Assembly (NCBI GenBank): GCA_044341625.1 | Contig: JBIIRI010000133.1 | Span: 1-10,283 of the forward strand | Reading direction: 5' to 3' | Length of the DNA: 10,283 nucleotides | Origin: Falsiroseomonas sp044341625 | GTDB lineage: Bacteria; Pseudomonadota; Alphaproteobacteria; Acetobacterales; Acetobacteraceae | Shown: piece by piece, positions 1 to 5,389 of the stretch | How positions within the stretch are numbered: the first letter of the stretch is position 1 | Layout of the letters: the number at the start of each line of letters is the position of its first letter | Notes under the pieces: generated by a model | What the model saw: the letters and a program-made list of their open reading frames with translations, nothing else | Databases searched by the model: none | Told to the model about the DNA's origin: nothing | Made by a program: the position numbers and the translations under genes

Positions 1-1038
1 CTTGAAGGGCGCGACCGCGTCGGGCCATTTGATGCCAGCCTCGTCGTGGTTGGCCTCGATGATCGCGCCGACCAGGCGAGACACGCCGATGCCGTAGCTG
101 CCCATCTCCGGGATCACGGTGGCGCCATCCGGCCCCTGCACGGACAGCCCCATGGGCTGCGAATACTTCGTGCCGAAATAGAAGATGTGCCCCACCTCGA
201 TCCCGCGCGCGGAGACGCGCTCGCCCTCAGGCAGTGCGTCCCAGGCGACGGGGTCGTGCATCTCATCGGTCGCGGCGTAATGGCCGGTCCAGCGTTCCAC
301 CAGCGGCGAGAGATCCGCGTTGTAATCGGGGATCTCGGCCAGCGGGTTCATGTCGAGCAGGTTGCGGCTGACGAAGACCTGGCTTTCGCCGGTCTCGGCC
401 AGGATGATGAATTCATGGCTGAGATTGCCGCCGATCGGGCCGGTATCGGCCCGCATCGGAATGGCCTTCAGCCCCATCCGCGCGAAGGTGCGGAGATAGG
501 CGACGAACATCTGGTTGTAGGAATGCCGCGCGGCGTCCTTCGTCAGGTCGAAGGAATAGGCGTCCTTCATCAGGAATTCGCGGCCGCGCATCACGCCGAA
601 GCGCGGCCGCACCTCATCACGGAACTTCCATTGGATGTGGTAGAGGTTCCGGGGAAGATCACGGTAGCTCTTCGCGAATTGCCGAAAAATGTCGGTGACC
701 ATTTCCTCATTGGTCGGGCCGAACAGCATCTCCCGCTCATGGCGATCCTTGATCCGCAGCATCTCCGGCCCGTAGGCGTCGTAGCGGCCGGATTGGCGCC
801 AGAGATCGGCGGATTGGATCGTCGGCATCAGGATTTCCTGCGCGCCGGCGCGGTCCTGTTCCTCGCGCACGATCTGGCCGACCTTCTGCAGGGCGCGCAG
901 GCCCATCGGCAGCCAGGCATAGATGCCGGCCGAGGTCTGCCGCACCAGGCCGGCGCGGAGCATCAGCCGGTGCGAGACGATCTGCGCCTCGGCCGGGGTT
1001 TCCTTGAGCGTGGGCAGGAAGGCGCGGGAGAGGCGCAA
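1..1038 (-). CDS. proS: Prolyl-tRNA synthetase, short alphaproteobacterial form (3' end beyond window)
   Basis: Cytoplasmic class II aminoacyl-tRNA synthetase that attaches proline to tRNA-Pro. The window holds 346 codons; the family member without the full editing insert is usually about 430-440 residues, so the end of the catalytic domain and the C-terminal anticodon-binding domain lie off the left edge. Visible landmarks are the motif 1 region TSAGIYAWLPMGLR (about 35-48), the GPTNEEM substrate loop (107-113), motif 2 FRDEVRPRFGVMRGREF (139-155), TGPIGGNLSHEF (199-210) and motif 3 MGSYGIGVSRL (312-322). Only about 60-70 residues separate TGPIGGNLSHEF from the GxxF...SQPMG stretch, so the large INS editing domain is absent, as is usual in Alphaproteobacteria. 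There is no ATG at the conserved N-terminus. The start is TTG at 1038, giving MRLSRAFLPTLKE, supported by a GGAG Shine-Dalgarno 7 nt upstream and by similarity to the family N-terminus. The gene is separated from DUF1467 by a terminator and probably has its own promoter. Confidence 0.96.
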   Translation of the reverse strand, partial: MRLSRAFLPTLKETPAEAQIVSHRLMLRAGLVRQTSAGIYAWLPMGLRALQKVGQIVREEQDRAGAQEILMPTIQSADLWRQSGRYDAYGPEMLRIKDRHEREMLFGPTNEEMVTDIFRQFAKSYRDLPRNLYHIQWKFRDEVRPRFGVMRGREFLMKDAYSFDLTKDAARHSYNQMFVAYLRTFARMGLKAIPMRADTGPIGGNLSHEFIILAETGESQVFVSRNLLDMNPLAEIPDYNADLSPLVERWTGHYAATDEMHDPVAWDALPEGERVSARGIEVGHIFYFGTKYSQPMGLSVQGPDGATVIPEMGSYGIGVSRLVGAIIEANHDEAGIKWPDAVAPFK

Positions 1039-1045
1039 GGCGAGG

Positions 1046-1049
1046 CTCC
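1046..1049 (-). promoter_or_regulatory. Shine-Dalgarno site that decides the proS TTG start
   Basis: Minus-strand GGAG lies 7 nt before the TTG at 1038-1036. No ATG or GTG occurs in frame at a position matching the conserved family N-terminus, so this site is the main support for the TTG start. Confidence 0.7.
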
Positions 1050-1080
1050 GGACGGGGTGAATGTCGCGGAAACTAGCCCA

Positions 1081-1145
1081 GCCGGGCCGGCGGCGAAACC
1101 GCCGGCCGCCAGCGGCCCGGCCGGGTGCGACTTCGCAGGGCGAAG
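1081..1145 (-). promoter_or_regulatory. Highly structured G+C-rich leader of proS
   Basis: Three hairpin-forming segments lie 43-107 nt upstream of the proS start. GCCGGGCCG (1081-1089) pairs perfectly with CGGCCCGGC (1113-1121). Inside that, CCGGCGG (1087-1093) pairs with CCGCCGG (1099-1105) around a CGAAA loop, as an alternative or partly nested fold. CTTCGC (1131-1136) pairs with GCGAAG (1140-1145) around a 3-nt loop. None is followed by a T tract on either strand, so these are not intrinsic terminators. They may form a 5' UTR structure affecting proS expression. The arms are seen in the sequence; a regulatory role is inference. Confidence 0.4.
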
Positions 1146-1171
1146 GCGGCGCGGCGACAGCACGATCCACA

Positions 1172-1186
1172 TGTTGCACTGCAACA
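1172..1186. promoter_or_regulatory. Perfect 15-nt dyad, candidate operator
   Basis: TGTTGCA-C-TGCAACA is a perfect inverted repeat of 7-bp arms around one base. It contains TGC-N3-GCA, the kind of dyad recalled for PhaR-type repressors of polyhydroxyalkanoate granule genes in Alphaproteobacteria. It lies 134-148 nt upstream of the proS start on the minus strand, and there is no phasin or pha gene in the window. It could be a transcription-factor site in the proS promoter region or a relic of another gene. The palindrome is certain; its recogniser is not known. Confidence 0.4.
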
Positions 1187-1280
1187 AAACATCCCAAGCG
1201 CCACAACGAAAGAATAATTCGTCCTGTTGAGCGCCGCTGCGCGCTTAAAAATCGCTTTGCATTTCCTTGTCGTACGGGTA

Positions 1281-1317
1281 CAAAAAGAACGGGCCGCACC
1301 CGTGAGGATGCAGCCCG
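1281..1317 (-). terminator. Intrinsic terminator reading leftward, before proS
   Basis: On the minus strand CGGGCTGCATCC (1317-1306) pairs with GGGTGCGGCCCG (1301-1290) over 12 bp around a TCAC loop, and TTCTTTTTG follows directly (1289-1281). Two of the pairs are G.U in minus-strand RNA and would be A.C mismatches in plus-strand RNA, so the fold and the U tract both point to leftward transcription. It would end transcripts arriving from DUF1467 and insulate proS. Confidence 0.8.
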
Positions 1318-1469
1318 AGTTTAGGGAGGAAACGCCAGTCAAACGGCAGAGAGAGGATCAACCTCTCCCTGAGGCAGATAATGGCGTGGGGAGCTCGAGC
1401 GGCACAACAAGAAAGGCCGCCGATGGAAGCCAGAAAATAGGCTTTCGGAACTGATTTGCTCACTAAACA
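1281..1469 (-). ncRNA. Candidate structured 3' UTR or small RNA
   Basis: A stretch of about 190 nt with no plausible ORF lies between the DUF1467 3' hairpin and the leftward terminator. On the minus strand it can form CAGGGAGAGG/CCTCTCTCTG (1371-1362 with 1356-1347, loop TTGAT, one G.U pair), GCGGC/GCCGC arms (1420-1416 with 1403-1399) and AAGCC/GGCTT arms flanking a T-rich loop (about 1442-1425), and it ends in the 12-bp terminator stem. In the two longest stems the wobble pairs work only in minus-strand RNA, which suggests selection on that strand. It does not contain the core motifs of SRP RNA or tmRNA as I know them. It could be simply a long DUF1467 3' UTR; no independent promoter was identified. 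Confidence 0.35.
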
Positions 1470-1510
1470 GGCGGCACCCGCTGGGGAGGCGGGTTTGCCG
1501 CCTTAATTTT
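1470..1510. terminator. Hairpin at the DUF1467 stop, better tail on the plus strand
   Basis: GGCGGCA+CCCGC (1470-1481) pairs with GCGGG+TGCCGCC (1489-1493, 1496-1502), with a 2-nt bulge and the loop TGGGGAG. On the minus strand it begins immediately after the DUF1467 TAA and is followed only by TGTTTAG, a weak U tail. On the plus strand it is followed by TTAATTTT (1503-1510), a better intrinsic-terminator tail. It may protect the DUF1467 mRNA 3' end, act in both directions, or end an unseen plus-strand transcript. Confidence 0.5.
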
Positions 1511-1802
1511 GCGCACGCCCCGGCATCGGCCCCGAAATCCCCGGGCCTTCATAGGCGAACCAGCCATCCCGGAAGCTCACCAGTTCGGACGCGATCATCC
1601 CATAGACGCCGAACCACAGCACGGCCGAGAGCACCGTCGTCCCGATCAGCTTGCGCCCGAGCAGCGGCTTCGCCGGCGTGCCGCGCCAGCCGCCTGTCTC
1701 CGGATCGGCCTCGGCCGTCGGCCGCGTGCCGATCGGCAGCACGCAGAACAGCGCCGTCCACCAGATCAGCAGGTAGACGACCACACCGGTGAACACATCC
1801 AT
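1503..1802 (-). CDS. DUF1467 family small inner-membrane protein
   Basis: This 99-residue protein has two predicted membrane helices: about residues 5-25 (hydrophobic, with the WW pair of LLIWWTALFCVLPIG) and about 51-73 (LIGTTVLSAVLWFGVYGMIASEL). A polar loop between them carries TRPTAEADPETGGWRGTPAKP and ends in the basic RK. The C-terminal tail is rich in Gly and Pro. The pattern VLPIGTRP, then GxxxGTPAKPxLxRK, then a second helix is that of the alphaproteobacterial DUF1467 family, whose function is unknown to me. The family commonly sits between rnj and proS, as here. The ATG start has GAGGG 6 nt upstream. It is 316 nt downstream of rnj across a REP-like pair and is followed at once by a hairpin, so it may be a separate transcription unit or the tail of the long operon. 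Family assignment is from remembered pattern. Confidence 0.85.
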   Translation of the reverse strand: MDVFTGVVVYLLIWWTALFCVLPIGTRPTAEADPETGGWRGTPAKPLLGRKLIGTTVLSAVLWFGVYGMIASELVSFRDGWFAYEGPGISGPMPGRAQN

Positions 1803-1886
1803 CCTTAACCCTCGCTATCCAACGCGCCATGCGACCTGGGTGCGCGAACCGCCATGGCCCGCACAACAAGCGGCCTTGGGAGATCG

Positions 1887-1927
1887 CCCTCTCCACCCGC
1901 AGGGGGGAGAGGGATGGGTGAGGGGGG
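1887..1927 (+). repeat. REP-like palindromic element, copy A
   Basis: CCCTCTCC (1887-1894) pairs with GGAGAGGG (1906-1913), with an inner CCC/GGG extension past a bulged A. The tail ATGGGTGAGGGGGG (1914-1927) follows. A CCCTCTCC...GGAGAGGG hairpin plus a GGGTGAGGG tail is the look of a dispersed extragenic repeat common in proteobacterial genomes. The copy at 1965-2006 is the same unit in opposite orientation. Confidence 0.75.
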
Positions 1928-1964
1928 CAAAGACGTCAGCACGCCTGTCCAGAAGCTTGCCCGT

Positions 1965-2006
1965 CCCCCTCACCCCACACTCTCCCCCATAAGAGGGGGA
2001 GAGGGA
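1965..2006 (-). repeat. REP-like palindromic element, copy B (inverted)
   Basis: CTCTCCCCC (1980-1988) pairs perfectly with GGGGGAGAG (1995-2003) over 9 bp around a 6-nt loop, and the element begins with the tail complement CCCCCTCACCCC (1965-1976). That tail pairs with copy A: CCCCCTCACCC (1965-1975) is the exact complement of GGGTGAGGGGG (1916-1926). The two elements thus form a head-to-head pair about 38 nt apart, like a BIME. In the rnj mRNA they would form a large 3' structure that could slow exonucleases. Confidence 0.75.
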
Positions 2007-2118
2007 GTGCCCGCACGCCTGCGATCACACCCCGAACCCAAATCGAACAGCGCCATATCCAACACGCGGCGTAGAGATTGGCCCGCCGCCCCCGCATGCC
2101 AGGGGTGGCCGGCATCCA

Positions 2119-3756
2119 TTACACGCGCAGCAGATGCACCTCGACATTCGGCCGCTTCCGCAGCCGCCGGCCGAGGGAGCGCCGCACGGCGGTCCGCGCG
2201 GCTTCGCGCAACACCCCATCCTCGCGCTTCATCGGCGCCGGCAGTTCGCCCACCGCGCGGGCCAGGTCGGCTGCGATCTGCGCCGGCTCGTCGCCTGTGC
2301 CGTCGAACAGGCCGGGCGCCGAGACCTGCGGCGCGCCCAGCACGCGCCCAGCCCCATCCACCGCCAGCGACGCGATGACGACGCCGTTGAACAGCATCTT
2401 CTTCCGCGCCGCCAGCACGTCGCCATCCAGCGGCAGCAGCCGGTCCCCATCCACGGCCAGTCGCCCGACCGGCACGGCCTCCACCACATCCGGCCGGCCG
2501 GGGCCGAGGCGCAGCACATCCCCATCCTCGATCACGTAAGCGTCCGCGCCCAGCGACTCGGCCAGGTTCGCGTGTTCGTTCATGTGGCGCCATTCGCCAT
2601 GCACCGGCACGGCGATCTTCGGCTTCACCAGCTGATACAGCCGCTTCAGCTCATCCCGCGCCGGATGGCCGGAGACATGGACCATGTGGTCGTCGGCGGT
2701 CATCACATCGACCCCCGCGCGGCTCAGCTCGTCCTGGATCCGCAGGATCGCGCGTTCATTGCCGGGGATCATACGAGAGGAGAAAATCACCGTATCCCCC
2801 TCGCCCAGCGAGATGTGGGGGTGGGTGTCGGCGGCGATCTTCGCCATCGCGCTGCGCGGCTCGCCCTGGCTGCCGGTGCAGATCACCACCAGCCGCGAAT
2901 CGGGGACATCGGACGCCTCGTCTTCCGACAGGAAGGCCGGAACCTCCTTCAGGTAGCCGCATTCGCGCGCCGCGGCTTCGGCGTTGCGAAGGCTGCGACC
3001 GAACAGCGCCACTTCCCGCCCCGCCGCGCGAGCCGCGAGCGCCACGGATTCGATGCGCGCGATGTTGGTGGAGAAGCAGGTGACGGCGACCCTGCCCTTC
3101 AGCTTGCGGATCAGCGCGGCCAGGTTCCGCCGCACCTCCGCCTCGCTGCCCGAATGGCCTTCGACCAGGGCGTTGGTGCTGTCGCAGACCATGGCCAGCA
3201 CGCCTTCCTCGCCCAGCCGGGCGAAGGCGGCCTCATCCGTCGGGGGGCCGGTCAGCGGGTTGGGGTCGAGCTTCCAGTCGCCGGTGTGCAGCACCGTCCC
3301 GTGCCGCGTGCGGATCGCCAGCGCCTGCGCTTCCGGCACGGAATGGGCCACCCGCAGGAATTCCAGGTCGAATTGCCCGACCGTCCAGCGCGCGCCGAGG
3401 GGGTGGGTGATGATCTCCACCTGGCTCAGCAACCCGGCCTCCCCCAACTTCCGCCGCAGCACGGCGGAGACGAAGGGGCCGGCATGGATCGGGCAGCGCA
3501 GCCCGGGCCAGAGATGCGCGACCGCGCCCACATGGTCCTCATGCGCATGGGTGATCACCAGCGCCGCGAGCTTGTCCCGCCGCGCGGCCAGCCAGGTCGC
3601 GTCGGGCACCATCACATCCACCTCGGGATGTTCCGGTCCGCCAAAGCCAAGCCCGCAATCCACCGCCAGAAGCTGCCCGTCGCAGCGATAGACGTTGAGG
3701 TTGAGGCCGATCTCCCCCGTCCCACCGAGTGGGATGAAGGCCAGGTCGCCGGTCAT
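2119..3756 (-). CDS. rnj: Ribonuclease J
   Basis: Metallo-beta-lactamase/beta-CASP ribonuclease of 545 residues, the usual RNase J length. It has 5'-3' exonuclease and often endonuclease activity and takes part in rRNA maturation and mRNA decay in the cytoplasm. The start FIPLGGTGEIGLN (8-20) matches the family. Zinc-ligand motifs are visible: HAHEDH (70-75), H138 in RVAHSVPEA and D160 in GDWK. The beta-CASP part shows CFSTNIARI (227-235) and CTGSQGEP (293-300), with H364 in VSGHPARDEL and H386 in PVHGEWRH closing the active site. The C-terminal part, about 450-545, is the less conserved dimerisation region and ends in a very basic stretch (RRSLGRRLRKR). The ATG has only a weak GGAAC 4 nt upstream, but the conserved N-terminus fits it. 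The gene is 66 nt downstream of coaX, probably in the same operon. All catalytic residues look intact. Confidence 0.97.
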   Translation of the reverse strand: MTGDLAFIPLGGTGEIGLNLNVYRCDGQLLAVDCGLGFGGPEHPEVDVMVPDATWLAARRDKLAALVITHAHEDHVGAVAHLWPGLRCPIHAGPFVSAVLRRKLGEAGLLSQVEIITHPLGARWTVGQFDLEFLRVAHSVPEAQALAIRTRHGTVLHTGDWKLDPNPLTGPPTDEAAFARLGEEGVLAMVCDSTNALVEGHSGSEAEVRRNLAALIRKLKGRVAVTCFSTNIARIESVALAARAAGREVALFGRSLRNAEAAARECGYLKEVPAFLSEDEASDVPDSRLVVICTGSQGEPRSAMAKIAADTHPHISLGEGDTVIFSSRMIPGNERAILRIQDELSRAGVDVMTADDHMVHVSGHPARDELKRLYQLVKPKIAVPVHGEWRHMNEHANLAESLGADAYVIEDGDVLRLGPGRPDVVEAVPVGRLAVDGDRLLPLDGDVLAARKKMLFNGVVIASLAVDGAGRVLGAPQVSAPGLFDGTGDEPAQIAADLARAVGELPAPMKREDGVLREAARTAVRRSLGRRLRKRPNVEVHLLRV

Positions 3757-3822
3757 GGATGTTCCAATGTCTTGATCGTCACGGAAGGACGAAGGGAGGA
3801 ATCAGGGGTTACGGCCGACAAC

Positions 3823-4644
3823 CTAGCCCAGCGTATCGTCGCGGCGCGCATGCCGCACCAATGTGGGGGCGGGATTGCGCTCCGCCAACAGCCGCAGGCC
3901 GTCGAGCGTCGTATCGGGGGCGGTCGTTTCGATAATGGTGGTGCCCTCGGCGAACAAGGGGGCGAGGCCGCCGGTCGCGATCACCTTCAGCCGCCCGTCC
4001 CGCGCCTCGTCATGCTCGGCGCGGATGCGGGTGACGATGCCCTCGATCAGGCCGACATAGCCCCAATAGATGCCGGATTGCATGGCGGCCACCGTATTGC
4101 GCCCGACCACCGCCTGCGGCCGCCCGATGCCGATGCGCGGCAGCCGCGCGGCGGCGCGGTGCAGCGCCTCGATCGACAGGTTGATGCCCGGCGCGATGAC
4201 GCCGCCCAGATAGGCGCCGTCCTTGGCCACCACGTCGAAGGTGGTGGCGGTGCCGAAATCGATCACCACCAGCGGGCCGCCATACTGCCGATGCGCGGCC
4301 AGCGCGTTCAGCAGCCGGTCGGCGCCGACCTCATTCGGCGCGTCCACCCGGATCTCGAAGCCCCAGTCGAGCGAGGCGCGGGCGATCAGCGGCTCGCAAC
4401 CGAACCAGTCGCGGCAGAGCCGGCGGAGGTTGTACAGCGCCGCCGGCACCACCGTGCCGATCGCGCAGCGCGTGATGTCGGTGGGCTTCAGCCCCGCATG
4501 CTGCAGCAGCGCCAGCAGCCAGACGGCGTATTCGTCCGATGTCCGTTCGGCGTCGGTGCGGACCCGCCAGCGCCCGCGCCATTCCGTCCCGTCATGCACG
4601 GCGAACACGATATTCGTGTTCCCCGCATCCACCACCAGCAGCAT
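3823..4644 (-). CDS. coaX: Type III pantothenate kinase
   Basis: Catalyses ATP-dependent phosphorylation of pantothenate, the first step of coenzyme A synthesis, in the cytoplasm. It belongs to the acetate-kinase-like (ASKHA) superfamily. With the ATG at 4644 the protein has 273 residues, typical for CoaX. Motifs are DAGNTN (6-11, phosphate-binding with D6), GADRLLNA (107-114, with catalytic D109), IDFGTATTFD (128-137), GGVIAPGI (147-154) and ATGGLAP (223-229). The frame is open 20 codons further, to an ATG at 4704, but that extension overlaps the end of birA and lies upstream of the conserved MLLVVDAGNTN. The 4644 start has GGGAG 11 nt upstream and is chosen. It begins 16 nt after the birA stop. 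The birA-coaX-rnj order is common in Alphaproteobacteria. This form is expected to be insensitive to CoA feedback, from family knowledge. Confidence 0.96.
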   Translation of the reverse strand: MLLVVDAGNTNIVFAVHDGTEWRGRWRVRTDAERTSDEYAVWLLALLQHAGLKPTDITRCAIGTVVPAALYNLRRLCRDWFGCEPLIARASLDWGFEIRVDAPNEVGADRLLNALAAHRQYGGPLVVIDFGTATTFDVVAKDGAYLGGVIAPGINLSIEALHRAAARLPRIGIGRPQAVVGRNTVAAMQSGIYWGYVGLIEGIVTRIRAEHDEARDGRLKVIATGGLAPLFAEGTTIIETTAPDTTLDGLRLLAERNPAPTLVRHARRDDTLG

Positions 4645-4655
4645 GGCGCGCCGAT

Positions 4656-4660
4656 CTCCC
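4656..4660 (-). promoter_or_regulatory. Shine-Dalgarno site supporting the coaX start at 4644
   Basis: Minus-strand GGGAG (within GAGGGAG) ends 11 nt before the ATG at 4644-4642, immediately past the birA TGA. It favours this ATG over the in-frame ATG 20 codons upstream, which lies inside birA. Confidence 0.6.
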
Positions 4661-5389
4661 TCAGGCCGCGACTTCGCCGGATGTGACGCGCCGCACGCGG
4701 CCATCCACCTCCAGCAGCAGGGCGCCGTCTTCGCCGAGGCCCCGGTAGAGGCCGGTGGTTACACCCGCGCCGCCACGCAGCGTCAACCTTGCCCCCTGCC
4801 CCGGCCCCCGCGCCATCCAGGCATCACGCAGCGGCGCCATGCCGTCCCGCGCCAAGCGCTGCTGCCAGCCATGGATGGCATGAAGCAGGCGGATGGCGAC
4901 CTCCTCCGGCGCGGCCGGTACCGGCAGGCGGGCGGTCGGGCGGTCCGGCAGCGCCGGCGCCACCGCCAGATTGGCGCCAAGCCCGATCACCAGGAAGTCG
5001 AGCCCCCCATCATCGGTCGCGGCCGTCTCGCACAACATGCCGGCCAGCTTCGCGCCATCCAGCAGCAGGTCGTTCGGCCATTTCAGGCGCAGCGCGGCGG
5101 GATCGGGCAGGAAGGGTTCCAGCGCCTCGGCCAGCGCGACGGCGCCGAGCAGCGCATAGCGCCCAGCCTCGCGCGCCGGCCCGCCGGGGCGCAGCAGGAC
5201 GGAGATGTAGAGATTGCCCTCTGGGCTGGCCCAGCCCCGCCCATTGGTCCCCCGCCCCGCGCTTTGCGACAGGGCGAGGATCGCGAGGCCCTCGCCCTCT
5301 CCCCCCGCCGCCAGCCGCAGCAGGAGATCGGAGGTCGATGGCAGGCTGCGCTCCACGCGCAGCCGCCATCCGGGCGGGAGCTCAGCCAA
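4661..5389 (-). CDS. birA: Biotin--[acetyl-CoA-carboxylase] ligase, monofunctional
   Basis: Makes biotinyl-5'-AMP and transfers biotin to the carrier lysine of carboxylases such as AccB. At 242 residues it has the catalytic and small C-terminal domains but no N-terminal DNA-binding helix-turn-helix, so it is a class I enzyme and not the biotin repressor. Motifs are STSD (18-21), the adenylate loop AGRGTNGRGW (44-53), KWPNDL (103-108), KLAGML with catalytic-type K114, and GLGANLA (136-142). The loop is unusual: E. coli has GRGRRGRKW, and its R118 and R119 correspond here to T48 and N49. The start is TTG at 5389, overlapping the last 8 nt of nuoN, with no clear Shine-Dalgarno of its own, so translational coupling to nuoN is likely. 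A GTG at codon 12 would cut into the conserved beginning and is less likely. The coaX gene follows after 16 nt. Confidence 0.95.
   Translation of the reverse strand: MAELPPGWRLRVERSLPSTSDLLLRLAAGGEGEGLAILALSQSAGRGTNGRGWASPEGNLYISVLLRPGGPAREAGRYALLGAVALAEALEPFLPDPAALRLKWPNDLLLDGAKLAGMLCETAATDDGGLDFLVIGLGANLAVAPALPDRPTARLPVPAAPEEVAIRLLHAIHGWQQRLARDGMAPLRDAWMARGPGQGARLTLRGGAGVTTGLYRGLGEDGALLLEVDGRVRRVTSGEVAA

Larger units (their letters stand above)
1039..1502. other. 464-nt intergenic region between DUF1467 and proS
   Basis: I see no convincing protein gene here. The short open frames have no recognisable content, and two of them (1245-1463 minus, 1073-1342 minus) run straight through the terminator hairpin. 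Right to left it holds a hairpin after the DUF1467 stop (1470-1502), a run of small hairpins, a hairpin with G.U pairing favouring minus-strand RNA (1347-1371), a minus-strand intrinsic terminator (1281-1317), an A+T-richer stretch where a proS promoter might lie (about 1190-1280), a 15-nt dyad (1172-1186) and the folded proS leader (1081-1145). No clean -35/-10 pair could be assigned on either strand. Confidence 0.75.
1803..2118. other. 316-nt intergenic region between rnj and DUF1467
   Basis: No gene is recognised here. Its main content is a pair of inverted REP-like palindromic elements (1887-1927 and 1965-2006). The roughly 110 nt next to the rnj stop have only a weak ATGCC/GGCAT stem-loop (about 2095-2114), with no T tract. 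The roughly 80 nt before DUF1467 contain its ribosome-binding site and no clear promoter. Confidence 0.7.

Noticed and set aside
46..1230. 394-aa plus-strand open frame
   Set aside because: It lies antisense to proS, whose motifs are unmistakable. The translation is low-complexity and rich in His, Arg and Gly, as expected of a mirror frame in G+C-rich DNA.
1260..1286. Plus-strand promoter TTGCAT-16-TACAAA
   Set aside because: Only 3 of 6 and 4 of 6 consensus matches, and the region overlaps the U tract of the minus-strand terminator; too weak to annotate.
1227..1463. Short frames on both strands in the DUF1467-proS gap (75 and 72 aa)
   Set aside because: Neither resembles a known small protein. 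The minus-strand frame reads through the intrinsic terminator, and no good ribosome-binding site supports either.
1281..1510. Possible 6S RNA, SRP RNA or tmRNA
   Set aside because: I could not find the SRP core sequence, a tmRNA tRNA-like end or a clear 6S central bubble. The region is reported only as an unnamed structured candidate.
1970..2593. 207-aa minus-strand open frame overlapping the end of rnj
   Set aside because: It overlaps the end of rnj in another frame and extends through the REP-like element; its composition is Arg/Gly/Ala-rich and meaningless.
2134..4686. 850-aa plus-strand open frame, the longest in the window
   Set aside because: It runs antisense across the whole of rnj and coaX, including their intergenic gap. 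Its repetitive His/Arg/Gln-rich composition and lack of any recognisable domain mark it as a shadow of real minus-strand genes.
4645..4704. 20-codon N-terminal extension of coaX to the ATG at 4704
   Set aside because: It overlaps birA out of frame, has no family counterpart, and the ATG at 4644 has a Shine-Dalgarno site and the conserved start.
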